From Pseudomonas aylmerensis (GTDB lineage Bacteria; Pseudomonadota; Gammaproteobacteria; Pseudomonadales; Pseudomonadaceae), in NCBI RefSeq assembly GCF_001702265.1, contig NZ_MAUE01000001.1, positions 1-64,000 of the forward strand: a stretch of DNA of 64,000 bases, in the 5' to 3' direction. The translations under genes and the position numbers were made by a program. Positions within the stretch are counted from its first letter, which is position 1. Every line of letters begins with the position of its first letter. This document shows positions 26,832 to 35,049 of the stretch, piece by piece. Below the pieces are notes generated by a model. It was not told the DNA's origin. It saw only the letters and a list, made by a program, of their open reading frames with translations, and made no database searches.

Positions 26832-27383
26832 TCATACCTGGGGCGCGGCAGTGATGGCCTCGGCCAGGTCTTCATATTCTTCGCAGGTGGTGCCGCACAG
26901 CGCCTTGATTTTCAGCAGCTGCTCCTGGGCCAGGTCCACCCGGCCCTTGATCACATAGGCCTCACCCAGGTATTCGCGGACCTGGGCGTAGTTGGGGTCC
27001 AACGCCACGGACTGCAGGTAATAGCCGATGCCTTCATCGGTACGCCCCAGTTTGCGCGTGGCGTAGCCGCGGTAGTTGAGGGCCTTGCCGGTGTTGGGGT
27101 TGCTCAGGGTATCGAGCAAGGCCAGGGCTTCTTCATAGCGCCCGTCCTTGGCCAGGCGGTAAGCGTAGTCGGTCCGATCGGCATCCGACGTCGCCTTGCT
27201 GGTTTGCAGCACGCACTTGCCGGTCTTGGTGTCCCACACCTGGCCCTTCGGACAGTTCGGCTTGGGCGGCGCTGATTCATCACCGGAAGCCCGGGCCTGG
27301 CCGGCAAGCAAGGCGACAGCCAGGCAGGCACCGAAGAGCAGCGCGGTGCGATAAGTAATGGGGTGTTGGTGGCGAGTCTTCAT
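26832..27383 (-). CDS. Exported TPR-repeat protein
   Basis: A 183-residue protein with a signal peptide (TALLFGACLAVALLAGQARA, cleavage after ARA), a small disulfide-like motif CPKGQVWDTKTGKC (about 43-56) and two to three tetratricopeptide repeats in the C-terminal half (YEEALALLDTL; TDEGIGYYLQSVALDPNYA; DLAQEQLLKIKALCG). A further pair of cysteines is near the end. It should act in the periplasm as a protein-binding module. Being upstream of the sigma/anti-sigma pair in one operon, it could take part in signalling or be a co-regulated envelope protein. Confidence 0.8.
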   Translation of the reverse strand: MKTRHQHPITYRTALLFGACLAVALLAGQARASGDESAPPKPNCPKGQVWDTKTGKCVLQTSKATSDADRTDYAYRLAKDGRYEEALALLDTLSNPNTGKALNYRGYATRKLGRTDEGIGYYLQSVALDPNYAQVREYLGEAYVIKGRVDLAQEQLLKIKALCGTTCEEYEDLAEAITAAPQV

Positions 27384-27431
27384 GGTTGTCGTGCTCCGTA
27401 ACGATGGGGAGATACAGCAGCAAACATCACT

Positions 27432-27983
27432 TCAAACAGCGTCCCGTGGGGCGGGCAGCATGCGGCGCAGCGTGTTGTCACGCTTGATGCTGTGGTGCCA
27501 CAGCGCCGCACAGGCGTGCAGGCCAGCCAGCCCGATGATCGCCCACGCCACGGTGTCATGCAGACCGCCCAGCGTGCCGCGCCATGCGTGATCAATCGCA
27601 AACGGCGCGGGAACCGAAAACAGTCCGAAAAAGTTGAATGGCTCGCCCTGTGCCCAACGAAACAGGAACCCCAGGACAATCTGCGCCAGCAGCAACAGGT
27701 ACAGGCAACCATGCGCCATTTTCGCCAGCAGGTTAAGCGCCGGGTGACTGTCGGCCTTGAGCCGGGTGCCGCCAGACAGTCGCCACGCGATCCGCGCGAG
27801 GATCAGTACCGCCAGGGCAATGCCCAGGGAGATATGCACCGACTGCAGGCCCTTGCGCAGCGGCGTGCCTTTTTCCAGGTTTTCCCAGATATGCGCACTG
27901 GCGAACATGAAGATCACCACGGCAGCGGTCAGCCAGTGGAAGGTGCGGGTCAGGCGGTCGTAGCGGTCGACAGGTGTGTTCAT
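27432..27983 (-). CDS. Cytochrome b561-family membrane protein
   Basis: A 183-residue four-helix cytochrome b of the b561/YodB type. Histidines that can bind haem are in TRTFHWLTAA (helix 1), SVHISLGIAL (helix 2) and the last helix region GLAGLHACAALWHH. It starts at ATG 27983 with AGGAAA upstream; the longer frame to 28073 would add a non-membrane leader. It moves electrons between quinones and periplasmic acceptors. It leads a minus-strand operon with the TPR, ECF sigma and anti-sigma genes. Confidence 0.85.
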   Translation of the reverse strand: MNTPVDRYDRLTRTFHWLTAAVVIFMFASAHIWENLEKGTPLRKGLQSVHISLGIALAVLILARIAWRLSGGTRLKADSHPALNLLAKMAHGCLYLLLLAQIVLGFLFRWAQGEPFNFFGLFSVPAPFAIDHAWRGTLGGLHDTVAWAIIGLAGLHACAALWHHSIKRDNTLRRMLPAPRDAV

Positions 27984-28076
27984 GGGCGTTTCCTGGGTGG
28001 TCTGTGGAGTGAACACCGCAGGGGGGGAAGTTATTCGGTGGGGCGCGAATAATTTATGCGCGCCTGCCCGCAAACG

Positions 28077-28114
28077 AAAAAACCCCGAAGCGTGTTCAGC
28101 TGCGGGGCTTTTTT
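28077..28114 (-). terminator. Rho-independent terminator
   Basis: On the minus strand, a CCCCG/CGGGG stem extended by AGC/GCT is followed by a run of six T. It begins 13 bp after the stop codon at 28128 and ends that gene. It closely resembles the terminator at 29905-29942 on the other strand. Confidence 0.85.
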
Positions 28115-28127
28115 CATGACGTGTAAC

Positions 28128-28382
28128 TCAGTTGCCGCGCTCTTTATTGGCTTGGGAAAGCACCGAGGCGGCCAGGGATTTGGTTTTCTCGCTGTAGTGG
28201 CCGCCCTGGAGGGCCTTCCCGGCTTTTTCCTCCATGTCGGCGCTGGTCTGCTTGTCGGTACCGCTCTGGGCCAATGCAGACGCCGCCAGGCTTTTGGCAA
28301 TGGCCGAGGCGTTTGGATCAGTGAGGGTGTGCGCGGCCAGCGTGGCCATTTTGTCGGAGGTTTTTTTCGTGTTTTTGCTCAT
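28128..28382 (-). CDS. Small hydrophilic alanine/lysine-rich protein, function unknown
   Basis: An 84-residue protein starting MSKNTKKTSDKMATLAAHTL, with AGGA ten bases before the ATG at 28382. It is helical, rich in Ala, Ser, Lys and Gln, with no membrane segment. Two similar stretches occur: ASAIAKSLAASALAQS and KTKSLAASVLSQANK, an internal repeat of the S-L-A-A-S-x-L-x-Q type. Such short proteins are conserved in pseudomonads and often stress-associated, but I cannot assign a role. It is a monocistronic gene closed by a strong terminator. Confidence 0.75.
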   Translation of the reverse strand: MSKNTKKTSDKMATLAAHTLTDPNASAIAKSLAASALAQSGTDKQTSADMEEKAGKALQGGHYSEKTKSLAASVLSQANKERGN

Positions 28383-28661
28383 GATGCATTTCCTATGCAG
28401 TGTGGGAATTTCTACCTGAAAAACCGTGGGGCCCAAGATAGTGACTAACGCCACGGGTCGCAATGCATTGCCTGTAGGCAGCGTTGGAGATGCAGGTAAG
28501 AAAAACCCAACCGTCCTGTAGGGGCGTCGAATCGATTGCACTGATGGTTATTATCGAAACGAGCGCCTGTGTGATTGCCAGAGCCGATTCATATAATCGC
28601 CTCCACTTTCCCTCCCCCTCGCCTGAGTTCAGGCGACATTCCCCTTCTGGAATCCAGCACC

Positions 28662-29888
28662 ATGCCAAGCGCGAGCCAGGCCCCCAGCGGCCGTCCCGAA
28701 CATAATCAACAGAGTGTCAAACAGCAGTGGCTGGCGATTCTCTCGGTCGCCGTGGGCGCCTTTGCCCTGGTCACCAGTGAGTTTCTGCCGGTGGGCGTCC
28801 TCAACGACGTCGCCAGCGACCTCGGCATCAGTGCCGGGCACGCCGGCCTGATGGTGACCCTGCCCGGTATCATGGCCGCCCTCGCCGCCCCGTTGCTGTC
28901 TGTCAGCATTGGCGCCATGGACCGTCGTTATCTGCTGATCGGCCTGACGCTGATCATGATCATCGCCAACTCGGTCGTGGCTTACGCCAGCGACTTCAGC
29001 CTCCTGCTGTTCGGCCGTGTCCTGCTGGGTATCAGCATCGGCGGCTTCTGGGCCACGGCAATCGCCCTCAGCGGCCGCCTCGCCCCCAAGGGCGTGGGCG
29101 TCGCGAAGGCCACCTCGATCATCATGATGGGCGTGACCCTGGCCACCGTACTCGGCGTCCCCGTGGGCACCTGGCTCAGCGGCCTGATGGGCTGGCGCAT
29201 GACCTTCCTGGTCACCGCGCTGGTCGGCGTGCCGGTGCTGCTCGCGCAAGTCCTCCTGCTGCCCCGCCTCAAACCGGAAAAGGCCATTCAGGTGCGTGAC
29301 CTGCCCGCCTTGTTCATCAACCCGCAAGCACGGGTCGGATTGATTGCCGTCCTGCTGATCGGCCTGGCGCACTTCGCCGCCTACACCTACGTCGCGCCCT
29401 TCTTCAAAAACAGTTCGGGCTTTGACGGACCGACGATTGGCTCACTGTTGCTGCTCTACGGCGTGGCCGGGGTCATGGGTAATGTCTTCGCCGGCTTCGC
29501 CGCCAACCGCAGCGTGCGCCACACCTTGCTGTTGGTCGCACTCATGATCGGCACCAGCACCGCCCTGTTCCCCTACTTCGCCACCGGCATGACCGGCGCA
29601 GCGATGCTGATCGCCCTCTGGGGCTTCGCCTTCGGCGCCTTCCCGGCCTGCGCAAGTATCTGGATGTTTGTCGTGGCGCCCAAGGATGTCGAACGCGGCA
29701 TGCCACTGTTCGTCGCCTTGTTCCAGGTGATCATCGCCCTGGGCTCGTTCTTCGGCGGCCGGATTGTCGACCAGATGGGCAGCGCGGTGCTGCTGAGCCT
29801 GGCCACGGCGTTGGTGGGCTGTGGGTTCGTGACGGTGCTGGTACTGGGGCGTCGTGTGAGCAATAGCCTGGTGGCCCAGCCGAGCTGA
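28662..29888 (+). CDS. MFS transporter, DHA1 (sugar/drug efflux) type
   Basis: A 408-residue, 12-helix exporter of the SotB/AraJ-like DHA1 group. It has the first-helix motif ALVTSEFLPVGVLNDVASDL, the helix 4-5 motif GRVLLGISIGGFWATAIAL and the antiporter motif C stretch GVTLATVLGVPVGTWLSG. I start at ATG 28662; the frame is open upstream to 28575 but that leader is not family-like. It is the last clearly chromosomal gene before the tRNA fragment at 29950 and is closed by the terminator at 29905. Confidence 0.87.
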   Translation: MPSASQAPSGRPEHNQQSVKQQWLAILSVAVGAFALVTSEFLPVGVLNDVASDLGISAGHAGLMVTLPGIMAALAAPLLSVSIGAMDRRYLLIGLTLIMIIANSVVAYASDFSLLLFGRVLLGISIGGFWATAIALSGRLAPKGVGVAKATSIIMMGVTLATVLGVPVGTWLSGLMGWRMTFLVTALVGVPVLLAQVLLLPRLKPEKAIQVRDLPALFINPQARVGLIAVLLIGLAHFAAYTYVAPFFKNSSGFDGPTIGSLLLLYGVAGVMGNVFAGFAANRSVRHTLLLVALMIGTSTALFPYFATGMTGAAMLIALWGFAFGAFPACASIWMFVVAPKDVERGMPLFVALFQVIIALGSFFGGRIVDQMGSAVLLSLATALVGCGFVTVLVLGRRVSNSLVAQPS

Positions 29889-29904
29889 TCAAACCGCAGA
29901 AACG

Positions 29905-29942
29905 AAAAAGCCCCGTAGCTTGTTCAGCTACGGGGCTTTTTC
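29905..29942 (+). terminator. Rho-independent terminator
   Basis: AAGCCCCGTAGCT, loop TGTTC, AGCTACGGGGCTT followed by TTT: a near-perfect stem of about 12 bp flanked by A and T runs, so it can work in both directions. It ends the MFS gene whose stop is at 29888. Confidence 0.92.
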
Positions 29943-29949
29943 TATGTAA

Positions 29950-29979
29950 TGGCGGAGAGATAGGGATTCGAACCCCTGC
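29950..29979 (-). other. tRNA 3'-end fragment (serine-like), probable att site of a genomic island
   Basis: The minus strand reads a T-stem and loop (GGGGTTCGAATCCC), then the acceptor 3' strand TCTCTCC, discriminator G and CCA. No D-arm, anticodon arm or 5' acceptor strand follows on the expected side, so this is not a gene but a 3' fragment. Integrases commonly insert into tRNA 3' ends and leave such a duplicate at the far end of the element. The acceptor sequence suits a tRNA-Ser. Orientation places the island to the right. Apart from this and a stem at 30091-30116, I see nothing in 29943-30219. Confidence 0.75.
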
Positions 29980-30090
29980 CACATCACACTCATGCCGCCT
30001 CAGGCCACGAAAGCATTGCCTTGGAGCCATCTGGGTTGGTCTAGAGAGGCCCGGATAGGCCCATGATATGTCCTAAATTTGCCCTAAAAA

Positions 30091-30116
30091 ACGCTGAATA
30101 GCGCTCAGCTTTTTTT
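30091..30116 (+). terminator. Possible intrinsic terminator just inside the island
   Basis: GCTGA at 30093-30097 pairs with TCAGC at 30105-30109, followed by seven T. The short stem with a U-run looks like a terminator, although no gene on the plus strand now ends before it; it may have served a lost integrase-proximal gene. Confidence 0.45.
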
Positions 30117-30219
30117 AGAGTGTGCAGCTCAGGTTAGATCCTAGTGCGAAACACCGCTAGCTAAAGAAAATCCAGGAGGCTACCCTAAGCACTGTCTATT
30201 CATACAGTTAAGGACCACC

Positions 30220-30591
30220 ATGATGAGTGCTGAAATTATCGATTTCTATAGAGTTAAATCCGACTCCGAGGCGGCCGAGGACGCCGACCTGTTAGCTTTT
30301 TTTCAAAGGCTACCGCTCACCTTTTCTGCAGATCACAGTTCTGTAGCGAGAAAAATGCTGGGCTGGAGCATTGAGGCATTAGCCTTTCGTTCCTCCGTCT
30401 CCGTGAAAGCCATCAAAGATCTTGAGAGCGGCACAAGGAAGTTGAATCAGGTAACGATGCAAGCCTTGGCTTACGCCTTCGAGAACGAAGGGCTAATTTT
30501 TATGCCAGGTCACCCACCGTCTAAAGGCGAGAACTGCCGAGGCGCGACATCCAATCCCAAGCATCGCGACGATTTCCACTTAATCGAATAA
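30220..30591 (+). CDS. XRE-family HTH transcriptional regulator
   Basis: A 123-residue protein. A Cro/C1-type helix-turn-helix lies at about residues 45-95 (ARKMLGWSIEALAFRSSVSV; KAIKDLESGTRKLNQVTMQA). The N-terminal 40 residues are acidic and unrecognised; the tail is polar. AAGGA lies nine bases before the ATG at 30220 (or the adjacent ATG at 30223). It is the first gene of the island after the att-like fragment and may control island functions. Composition is less GC rich than genes to the left. Confidence 0.8.
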   Translation: MMSAEIIDFYRVKSDSEAAEDADLLAFFQRLPLTFSADHSSVARKMLGWSIEALAFRSSVSVKAIKDLESGTRKLNQVTMQALAYAFENEGLIFMPGHPPSKGENCRGATSNPKHRDDFHLIE

Positions 30592-30679
30592 CGAACCAAT
30601 GAAAAGCAGCAGCCAAGGGCGGTGAGTAACAGCCCCGTCGCCAGCCCAGTCGCCCTGTCATTAGCCAAACGGCAGCTAA

Positions 30680-30695
30680 CGGCCAGAAGCGGACA
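30680..30695 (+). repeat. CGGCC(A)AAGCGGAC-type intergenic repeat, copy 1
   Basis: The core CGGCCAGAAGCGGACA shares its CGGCC..AAGCGGAC body with copies at 54436-54455 and 63925-63948. All three are intergenic within the island. No gene is seen in 30592-30771. Confidence 0.5.
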
Positions 30696-30771
30696 TTGGC
30701 AAGCCGCCTTTGGCCAAGAGCAGCCCGTCAGGGTCATGGCAAGCACAGCTGAACAATTGAGGCGTCGGGGC

Positions 30772-31065
30772 TCACTGTCCGACTATACAGGGAAAATTTT
30801 TCCCGCCGTTCGGGTACCGACACCTGCAGATGCGGCCGACAGCCATGCGGCAGCCCTTTAGAACACCATACTTTTCGATGGCTTGTTTCGCATAGTTTGA
30901 ACAGGAAGGCTCAAAGCGGCAGGCATTTCGCAATCGAGAGGAAGCAACTCGCTGATAGCAACGAATTGCTGAGACGGCGCAAAGCTTGATCACCGGGGCT
31001 TGCGCATAGAAATCACGTAATATTGGTTCAGAACGTTTTTCTTCCCCATTAACGCGTCGAAACAT
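30772..31065 (-). CDS. yidD: YidD-family membrane protein insertion efficiency factor
   Basis: A 97-residue protein matching the YidD (DUF37) family over its C-terminal 60 residues: CRFEPSCSNYAKQAIEKYG, then KGCRMAVGRICRCRYPNGG with the conserved cysteines. The normal YidD gene sits between rnpA and yidC at the origin; this copy stands alone in an island, so it is probably a second, divergent paralogue. It would act at the inner-membrane face alongside YidC. Start at ATG 31065; ribosome site weak. Confidence 0.8.
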   Translation of the reverse strand: MFRRVNGEEKRSEPILRDFYAQAPVIKLCAVSAIRCYQRVASSRLRNACRFEPSCSNYAKQAIEKYGVLKGCRMAVGRICRCRYPNGGKNFPCIVGQ

Positions 31066-31253
31066 CCCGGTTTGACTGAAACGCCAATCGTGTCTATCCG
31101 ATAAAACTCCCCCCCATCTTCAGCATGAGTGTTGACCACATTTTATAGATAAACTGCGGCCTCGTTCACTCGGTGCTCCTTCGCACGAACTTCAATGGTT
31201 GGCGGCACTTGAACCATTTTGTAGATGTACATCCGTGATCACCTTGTGAATGC

Positions 31254-32096
31254 TTGTATTCCCATGACGACATCGTCACGCTCACCAAAAGCAAGCAGCG
31301 GGAATTACTTGATTGGGTCAGCCTGGGTATCAACCTGATCGGTGTTTTACCAGCCCCTCCGACCATGGCTGCTGCTCGTATGAGTTTGCGCCCTACCTTG
31401 TTTTTAGTACATCAGGACTGCGTAACAGCGCCAAGATGTTGTTGGGCGATTCAATGACCGAAGTGCTGGTCGGGCACTTGAACGCCACCATCGTCGGCAC
31501 GATCGATGACTTCGTAAAACAGGCCCAAGGCAAACTTTCGGGCATTCTTGCCGATGCCGGGAACTTGGGGGCAAGCGCGGTAAAAGAAATTGCGAAAGGG
31601 CTTGAAGCCGTCGTCAACGGCAAGCTCGACGCAAAAGGCGATGCGCGCCGCGGGTCAGAAAATCACTGCTGCCGGCAATCAATTGCTTAGCGATCCCAAG
31701 GCGGCCATCAGCAATATCTTTGGGGCTGCATTTAGCGCCTACAAAGCCGTAGGTAAAGGAGTTGCCAATAGCGCAGCGAAAAACCTTCTGCCGGACCAGG
31801 CTAAAAAACTGGTGATGACGCACACCGGCACATTGAGAGCGATGGGGCCAGAAATCAAAACCCAACTGAGTAAGTTGGTTGATCCGGGAACGCGACACTC
31901 CGTCGGTTGGTTGTTGCAAAGGCTCAGCGGCGCTGTGGTGACTTGGCGTAAACGCCGAGGACATGGACAGAGCGCTAGTGTTAAACCTAATGCCACCAGT
32001 AAGGCGCAGAGCAGAGCAGGTGAAGGCCGGCTCGAAGCCAGCAGCCGTCAGGCTCCTGCGAATGCTAACGCCAAACCGCCAGGCAGCTTGGGATGA
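31254..32096 (+). pseudogene. Degraded N-terminal region of an Rhs-type protein
   Basis: Reading-frame continuity is kept only by two frame changes. Frame 1 (31254 on) ends in MSLRPTLFLVHQ; the next piece, in another frame, reads LRNSAKMLLGDSMTEVLVGH through GKLDAKGDA; the third returns to the first frame (RAAGQKITAAGNQLLSDPKA) and runs to the stop at 32094. Single-base deletions near 31416 and 31647 would explain both shifts. The pieces resemble, from memory, the region between the PAAR-type N-terminus and the Rhs core of Pseudomonas Rhs proteins. No Rhs core, YD repeats or toxin tip follows. Confidence 0.55.
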
Positions 32097-32279
32097 GCCG
32101 CTCGACGGTAGGCTTTCTATGAGCTCGCTCCCCTACCACCGAAAACTAGGGGAATGGTGCTCAGGGCAATCAGGTATCCCTACCCCGTTTTTTAGCTTCG
32201 GTTATCGGTGGCCCTATCAGACTGAAGAGCTTGTAGCAGGTAAATTTCCAGAGCGGAAACGTTAGCTCAGCTACCCCAC

Positions 32280-33227
32280 TTATACTGAAGAGGTTGTCAG
32301 GTTTGCCTGGGCCCAGTTCTCAGCGGTCGTGAGTTGAATCGACTGCTGCTCGTTGAAGGTGCCTGCTTTAGGCCATGACACACCTTTGCCCTGAGCAAAT
32401 ACGGCACGGTACTTCTTGATGTGATGGGTGGGGTCTTTTTCCAATTCTTGGAGCAGGTACGGAACAGTCCACACGTTTCGTTTGAACGGGCGACCCAGCA
32501 CACGTTCAAGGAGGCTGGCGACCTCTCCGTACGTCACAGTGTCTCCAGATAGATAAACAATTTCATTGCGAAAGCGGGGTTCGAAGAAAACGATTTCCGC
32601 TGTCAAGGCGCCGATGTCGTCTGGAGTCGTAAGCGTCACGCTGGTTTCGAGACTGCCTAGTGCGTTCACGGTGTCGTTTTCGAAATCGACCACCTCGAAT
32701 ACAGGCTCGAACAAAAAGCTGGTGAACATACCAGTCGAGATGATTACCCATTCAGTTTTATCCTGGGCGCGAAGCAATTCGCGAACATCAAGCTGAGCAT
32801 CGAACAGATCCTGAGGACTGCCCCGACCGATTGCCTCGAAGTCGGCACCAAACTGCCACGGGAAGTAGCGCTTCACACCTGACTTCAGAGCAGCGGTAGC
32901 CAGTTTCATCGGGGTTTCCCGGCCTGCAACCATGCCTGCACAGCCGATTACGGTATCGTAACGTGCGAATACTTCCGCCAACTGATCGATTGAGTCATTC
33001 ACGAGGTCTGCGGCTACCATCTGGATGCCTAGGGCCCGAAGCTCATCGATTTCAACCTTTTTCTCAGGAATTTGAGTGTTGATGGTCGAGTCCCTGAGGA
33101 GGACGCTGATTGTTGAACCTGGCGCACGCTTTGCTACCCGCGCCAGGTTGCGCAAAACCGGCAGTCCAAGCTCACCGGCGCCTAGAACGAGAATGGATTG
33201 GGGGGAAAGCTGGGTCACTTCGGTCAT
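32280..33227 (-). CDS. NmrA-family NAD(P)-binding reductase (aromatic alcohol reductase type)
   Basis: A 315-residue atypical SDR. The N-terminal nucleotide motif is ILVLGAGELGLPVLRNLA (GxGxxG), and the mid region has the isoflavone-reductase-like VKRYFPWQFGADFEAIGRG. The ATG at 33227 follows AGGAGAA, a strong ribosome site; the frame upstream to 33416 would overlap the divergent HxlR gene. It reduces or isomerises small carbonyl compounds using NAD(P)H; substrate unknown. The divergent HxlR-type gene 78 bp away is the probable regulator. Confidence 0.85.
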   Translation of the reverse strand: MTEVTQLSPQSILVLGAGELGLPVLRNLARVAKRAPGSTISVLLRDSTINTQIPEKKVEIDELRALGIQMVAADLVNDSIDQLAEVFARYDTVIGCAGMVAGRETPMKLATAALKSGVKRYFPWQFGADFEAIGRGSPQDLFDAQLDVRELLRAQDKTEWVIISTGMFTSFLFEPVFEVVDFENDTVNALGSLETSVTLTTPDDIGALTAEIVFFEPRFRNEIVYLSGDTVTYGEVASLLERVLGRPFKRNVWTVPYLLQELEKDPTHHIKKYRAVFAQGKGVSWPKAGTFNEQQSIQLTTAENWAQANLTTSSV

Positions 33228-33305
33228 GATTTCTCCTGAGCCCTGTTGCCTGTAAGATGAACAAATGCTTGCACGATTAGGCAACGCTTGTAAGAAGGCA
33301 CACCG

Positions 33306-33782
33306 GTGATACCAGACAAAGAAATGTCCAGTCAGGAGGCTCTCAGCCAAGCTGAGACAATCTGCCGAACGCTTAGAGAAGACGATGATGGCGTCAGAAG
33401 GGAAGTGCTTGCTCACGCAGGCAGCCGCTGGTCATTAGGCATTCTGCATGCCCTAGGGGTGTACGGCACAATGCGCCATGCCGAAATAAAACGGCAGATG
33501 ACCGGAGTGACTCAGCGGATGTTGACTAAGACATTGCGCGCCATGGAGCGGGATGGCTTAGTGAATCGGCGGGAGTTTGATGAAATTCCACCACGTGTCG
33601 AGTATGAGCTCACGCCGCTAGGCATGGAACTATTGATCCGCATGTCCCCCATCTGGACGTGGGTTGTCGAAAACGTTGAGGATTTCCGCAAGGCGCGGCG
33701 TAATTTCGACAATCAGAATGATAAAAAGCCTGTATGGCAAATACCCACGTCGACACCATTAGGCTCAGAAGCGTCTGACTGA
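33306..33782 (+). CDS. HxlR-family transcriptional regulator
   Basis: A 158-residue winged-helix protein with the HxlR signature GSRWSLGILHALG, RHAEIKRQM, GVTQRMLTKTLRAMERDGL and RREFDEIPPRVEYELT. It has no cysteine in the usual redox position of HypR/QorR proteins. It may start at GTG 33306 or ATG 33324; the HTH is unaffected. It is divergent from the NmrA-type reductase and probably represses it until an electrophile or substrate appears. Confidence 0.87.
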   Translation: MIPDKEMSSQEALSQAETICRTLREDDDGVRREVLAHAGSRWSLGILHALGVYGTMRHAEIKRQMTGVTQRMLTKTLRAMERDGLVNRREFDEIPPRVEYELTPLGMELLIRMSPIWTWVVENVEDFRKARRNFDNQNDKKPVWQIPTSTPLGSEASD

Positions 33783-33895
33783 TTTACTCGCAGCGTACTA
33801 GAAGCCCGGTGCTGAGGAATAGCGTAGTAATTAATCAATCGCACTGACGCTCTTTATTGGGCCATCAGCATGACCATGCATTGCACATAGTGACA

Positions 33896-33920
33896 CCAGC
33901 ACAGGCGACGCCTGCGCTGG
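33896..33920. repeat. Hairpin between convergent genes
   Basis: CCAGCACAGG and CCTGCGCTGG pair (one mismatch) around a 5-base loop, between the HxlR gene end (33782) and the hydrolase end (33960). It is a possible bidirectional transcription end, with no clear U-run. Confidence 0.4.
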
Positions 33921-33959
33921 CTGTTAATGTTGGGCCCCAATGCTGCTGCTCAGTCGACA

Positions 33960-34871
33960 CTAAAAGGCCAAAGCATCGAAAAAATCAATAGTCTGATTTA
34001 TTGCCAATAAATTGACTCGATTAGTCTCAGCAGGGTTATCTTCGCAGATGAAGCTGTGTCCTACTTCCTCATATATATAAAAAAGATTTGGCACACCCAC
34101 ACGATCAAGCGCGTCCTTCATTTGCACGCTTTGGAGATATGGAACCTTCCGATCCTTTTTCCCGGCTAAAATCAGCATCGGCGAAGTTCGAGATGTGGGG
34201 TGAAAAGCGGGACTGGCTGAGCGAAAACGAGCAGTGCGATCCTGGCCAGGCTCTGCCCCTATAAGCCTCCACTCCGGCGCATCATCTGGAATGTCAATTC
34301 CCAGCTGTAGCGCTTGATCACCGAGAGTGGTGAAGTCGAAAACTCCATACCAAGCCGCTACGCCATGAACGCTTGCCGTGACCGGACAATGCTGATCCTG
34401 ACTACTTACCGATTCAGTTGGATTGCCCAGCGAGGCAGCCAACTGAGCTCCGGCTGACACGCCCCAAGCGTAGACCCTTTGCGGATCTATACCGAATGCA
34501 TCAGCTTGGTTCAGCAGAAAACTGACAGCAGTTCGAACATCGTCGATTTGCGCTGGCCATTTCGCCTCTGAGCTAAGTCGGTAATTCACCGCTGCGACGA
34601 CATAACCTCTGCTCGCAATATCGCCCAATAATCTCGGAAAGTCAGTGAAAACACCGCATCGGTGACTGTCACCACGCCTCCAACCTCCTCCGTGGATATA
34701 GATCAGCAGGGGTAACTGCCTTGGGTGAGGCTGCCCTTTCTTCAACGGGGAGTAGAGGTCGAGCGTCAGGGGACGGTAGCCATCAACTCTATGATATTGC
34801 AGCCCCCCAAGAAGCGTAACGCCGCTCGCAAGCACTGTCTCCATCACAGGGAAAAGATCTTTATAGACCAT
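33960..34871 (-). CDS. Alpha/beta hydrolase (HGGG-type esterase)
   Basis: A 303-residue esterase of the hormone-sensitive-lipase/BD-FAE-like group: oxyanion motif IYIHGGGWRRGD, nucleophile elbow WGVSAGAQLAAS, and probable catalytic Asp (GKKDRKVP) and His (VGHSFI). No signal peptide. The start is uncertain: ATG 34871 is used, while a TTG at 34916 and an ATG at 34844 are alternatives, none with a good ribosome site. It stands alone between convergent hairpin and the binding-protein gene. Substrate is likely a small ester. Confidence 0.8.
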   Translation of the reverse strand: MVYKDLFPVMETVLASGVTLLGGLQYHRVDGYRPLTLDLYSPLKKGQPHPRQLPLLIYIHGGGWRRGDSHRCGVFTDFPRLLGDIASRGYVVAAVNYRLSSEAKWPAQIDDVRTAVSFLLNQADAFGIDPQRVYAWGVSAGAQLAASLGNPTESVSSQDQHCPVTASVHGVAAWYGVFDFTTLGDQALQLGIDIPDDAPEWRLIGAEPGQDRTARFRSASPAFHPTSRTSPMLILAGKKDRKVPYLQSVQMKDALDRVGVPNLFYIYEEVGHSFICEDNPAETNRVNLLAINQTIDFFDALAF

Positions 34872-35049
34872 TGAAGGCTCAGTCACGGGGTTCAGCCAAG
34901 TTGTTGATCTGAGCAATTAGATTCATCCTCGGGTAGCGGAGATTGCCAATTGAGGCGGCCATAGCAGAGACGTCCAAGAACGGCATAGGCTCATGAGAGA
35001 GGTTATCGCCTCATTCAGCCAGTGCAGATCTGGTTTTTTTCATGAGGAT

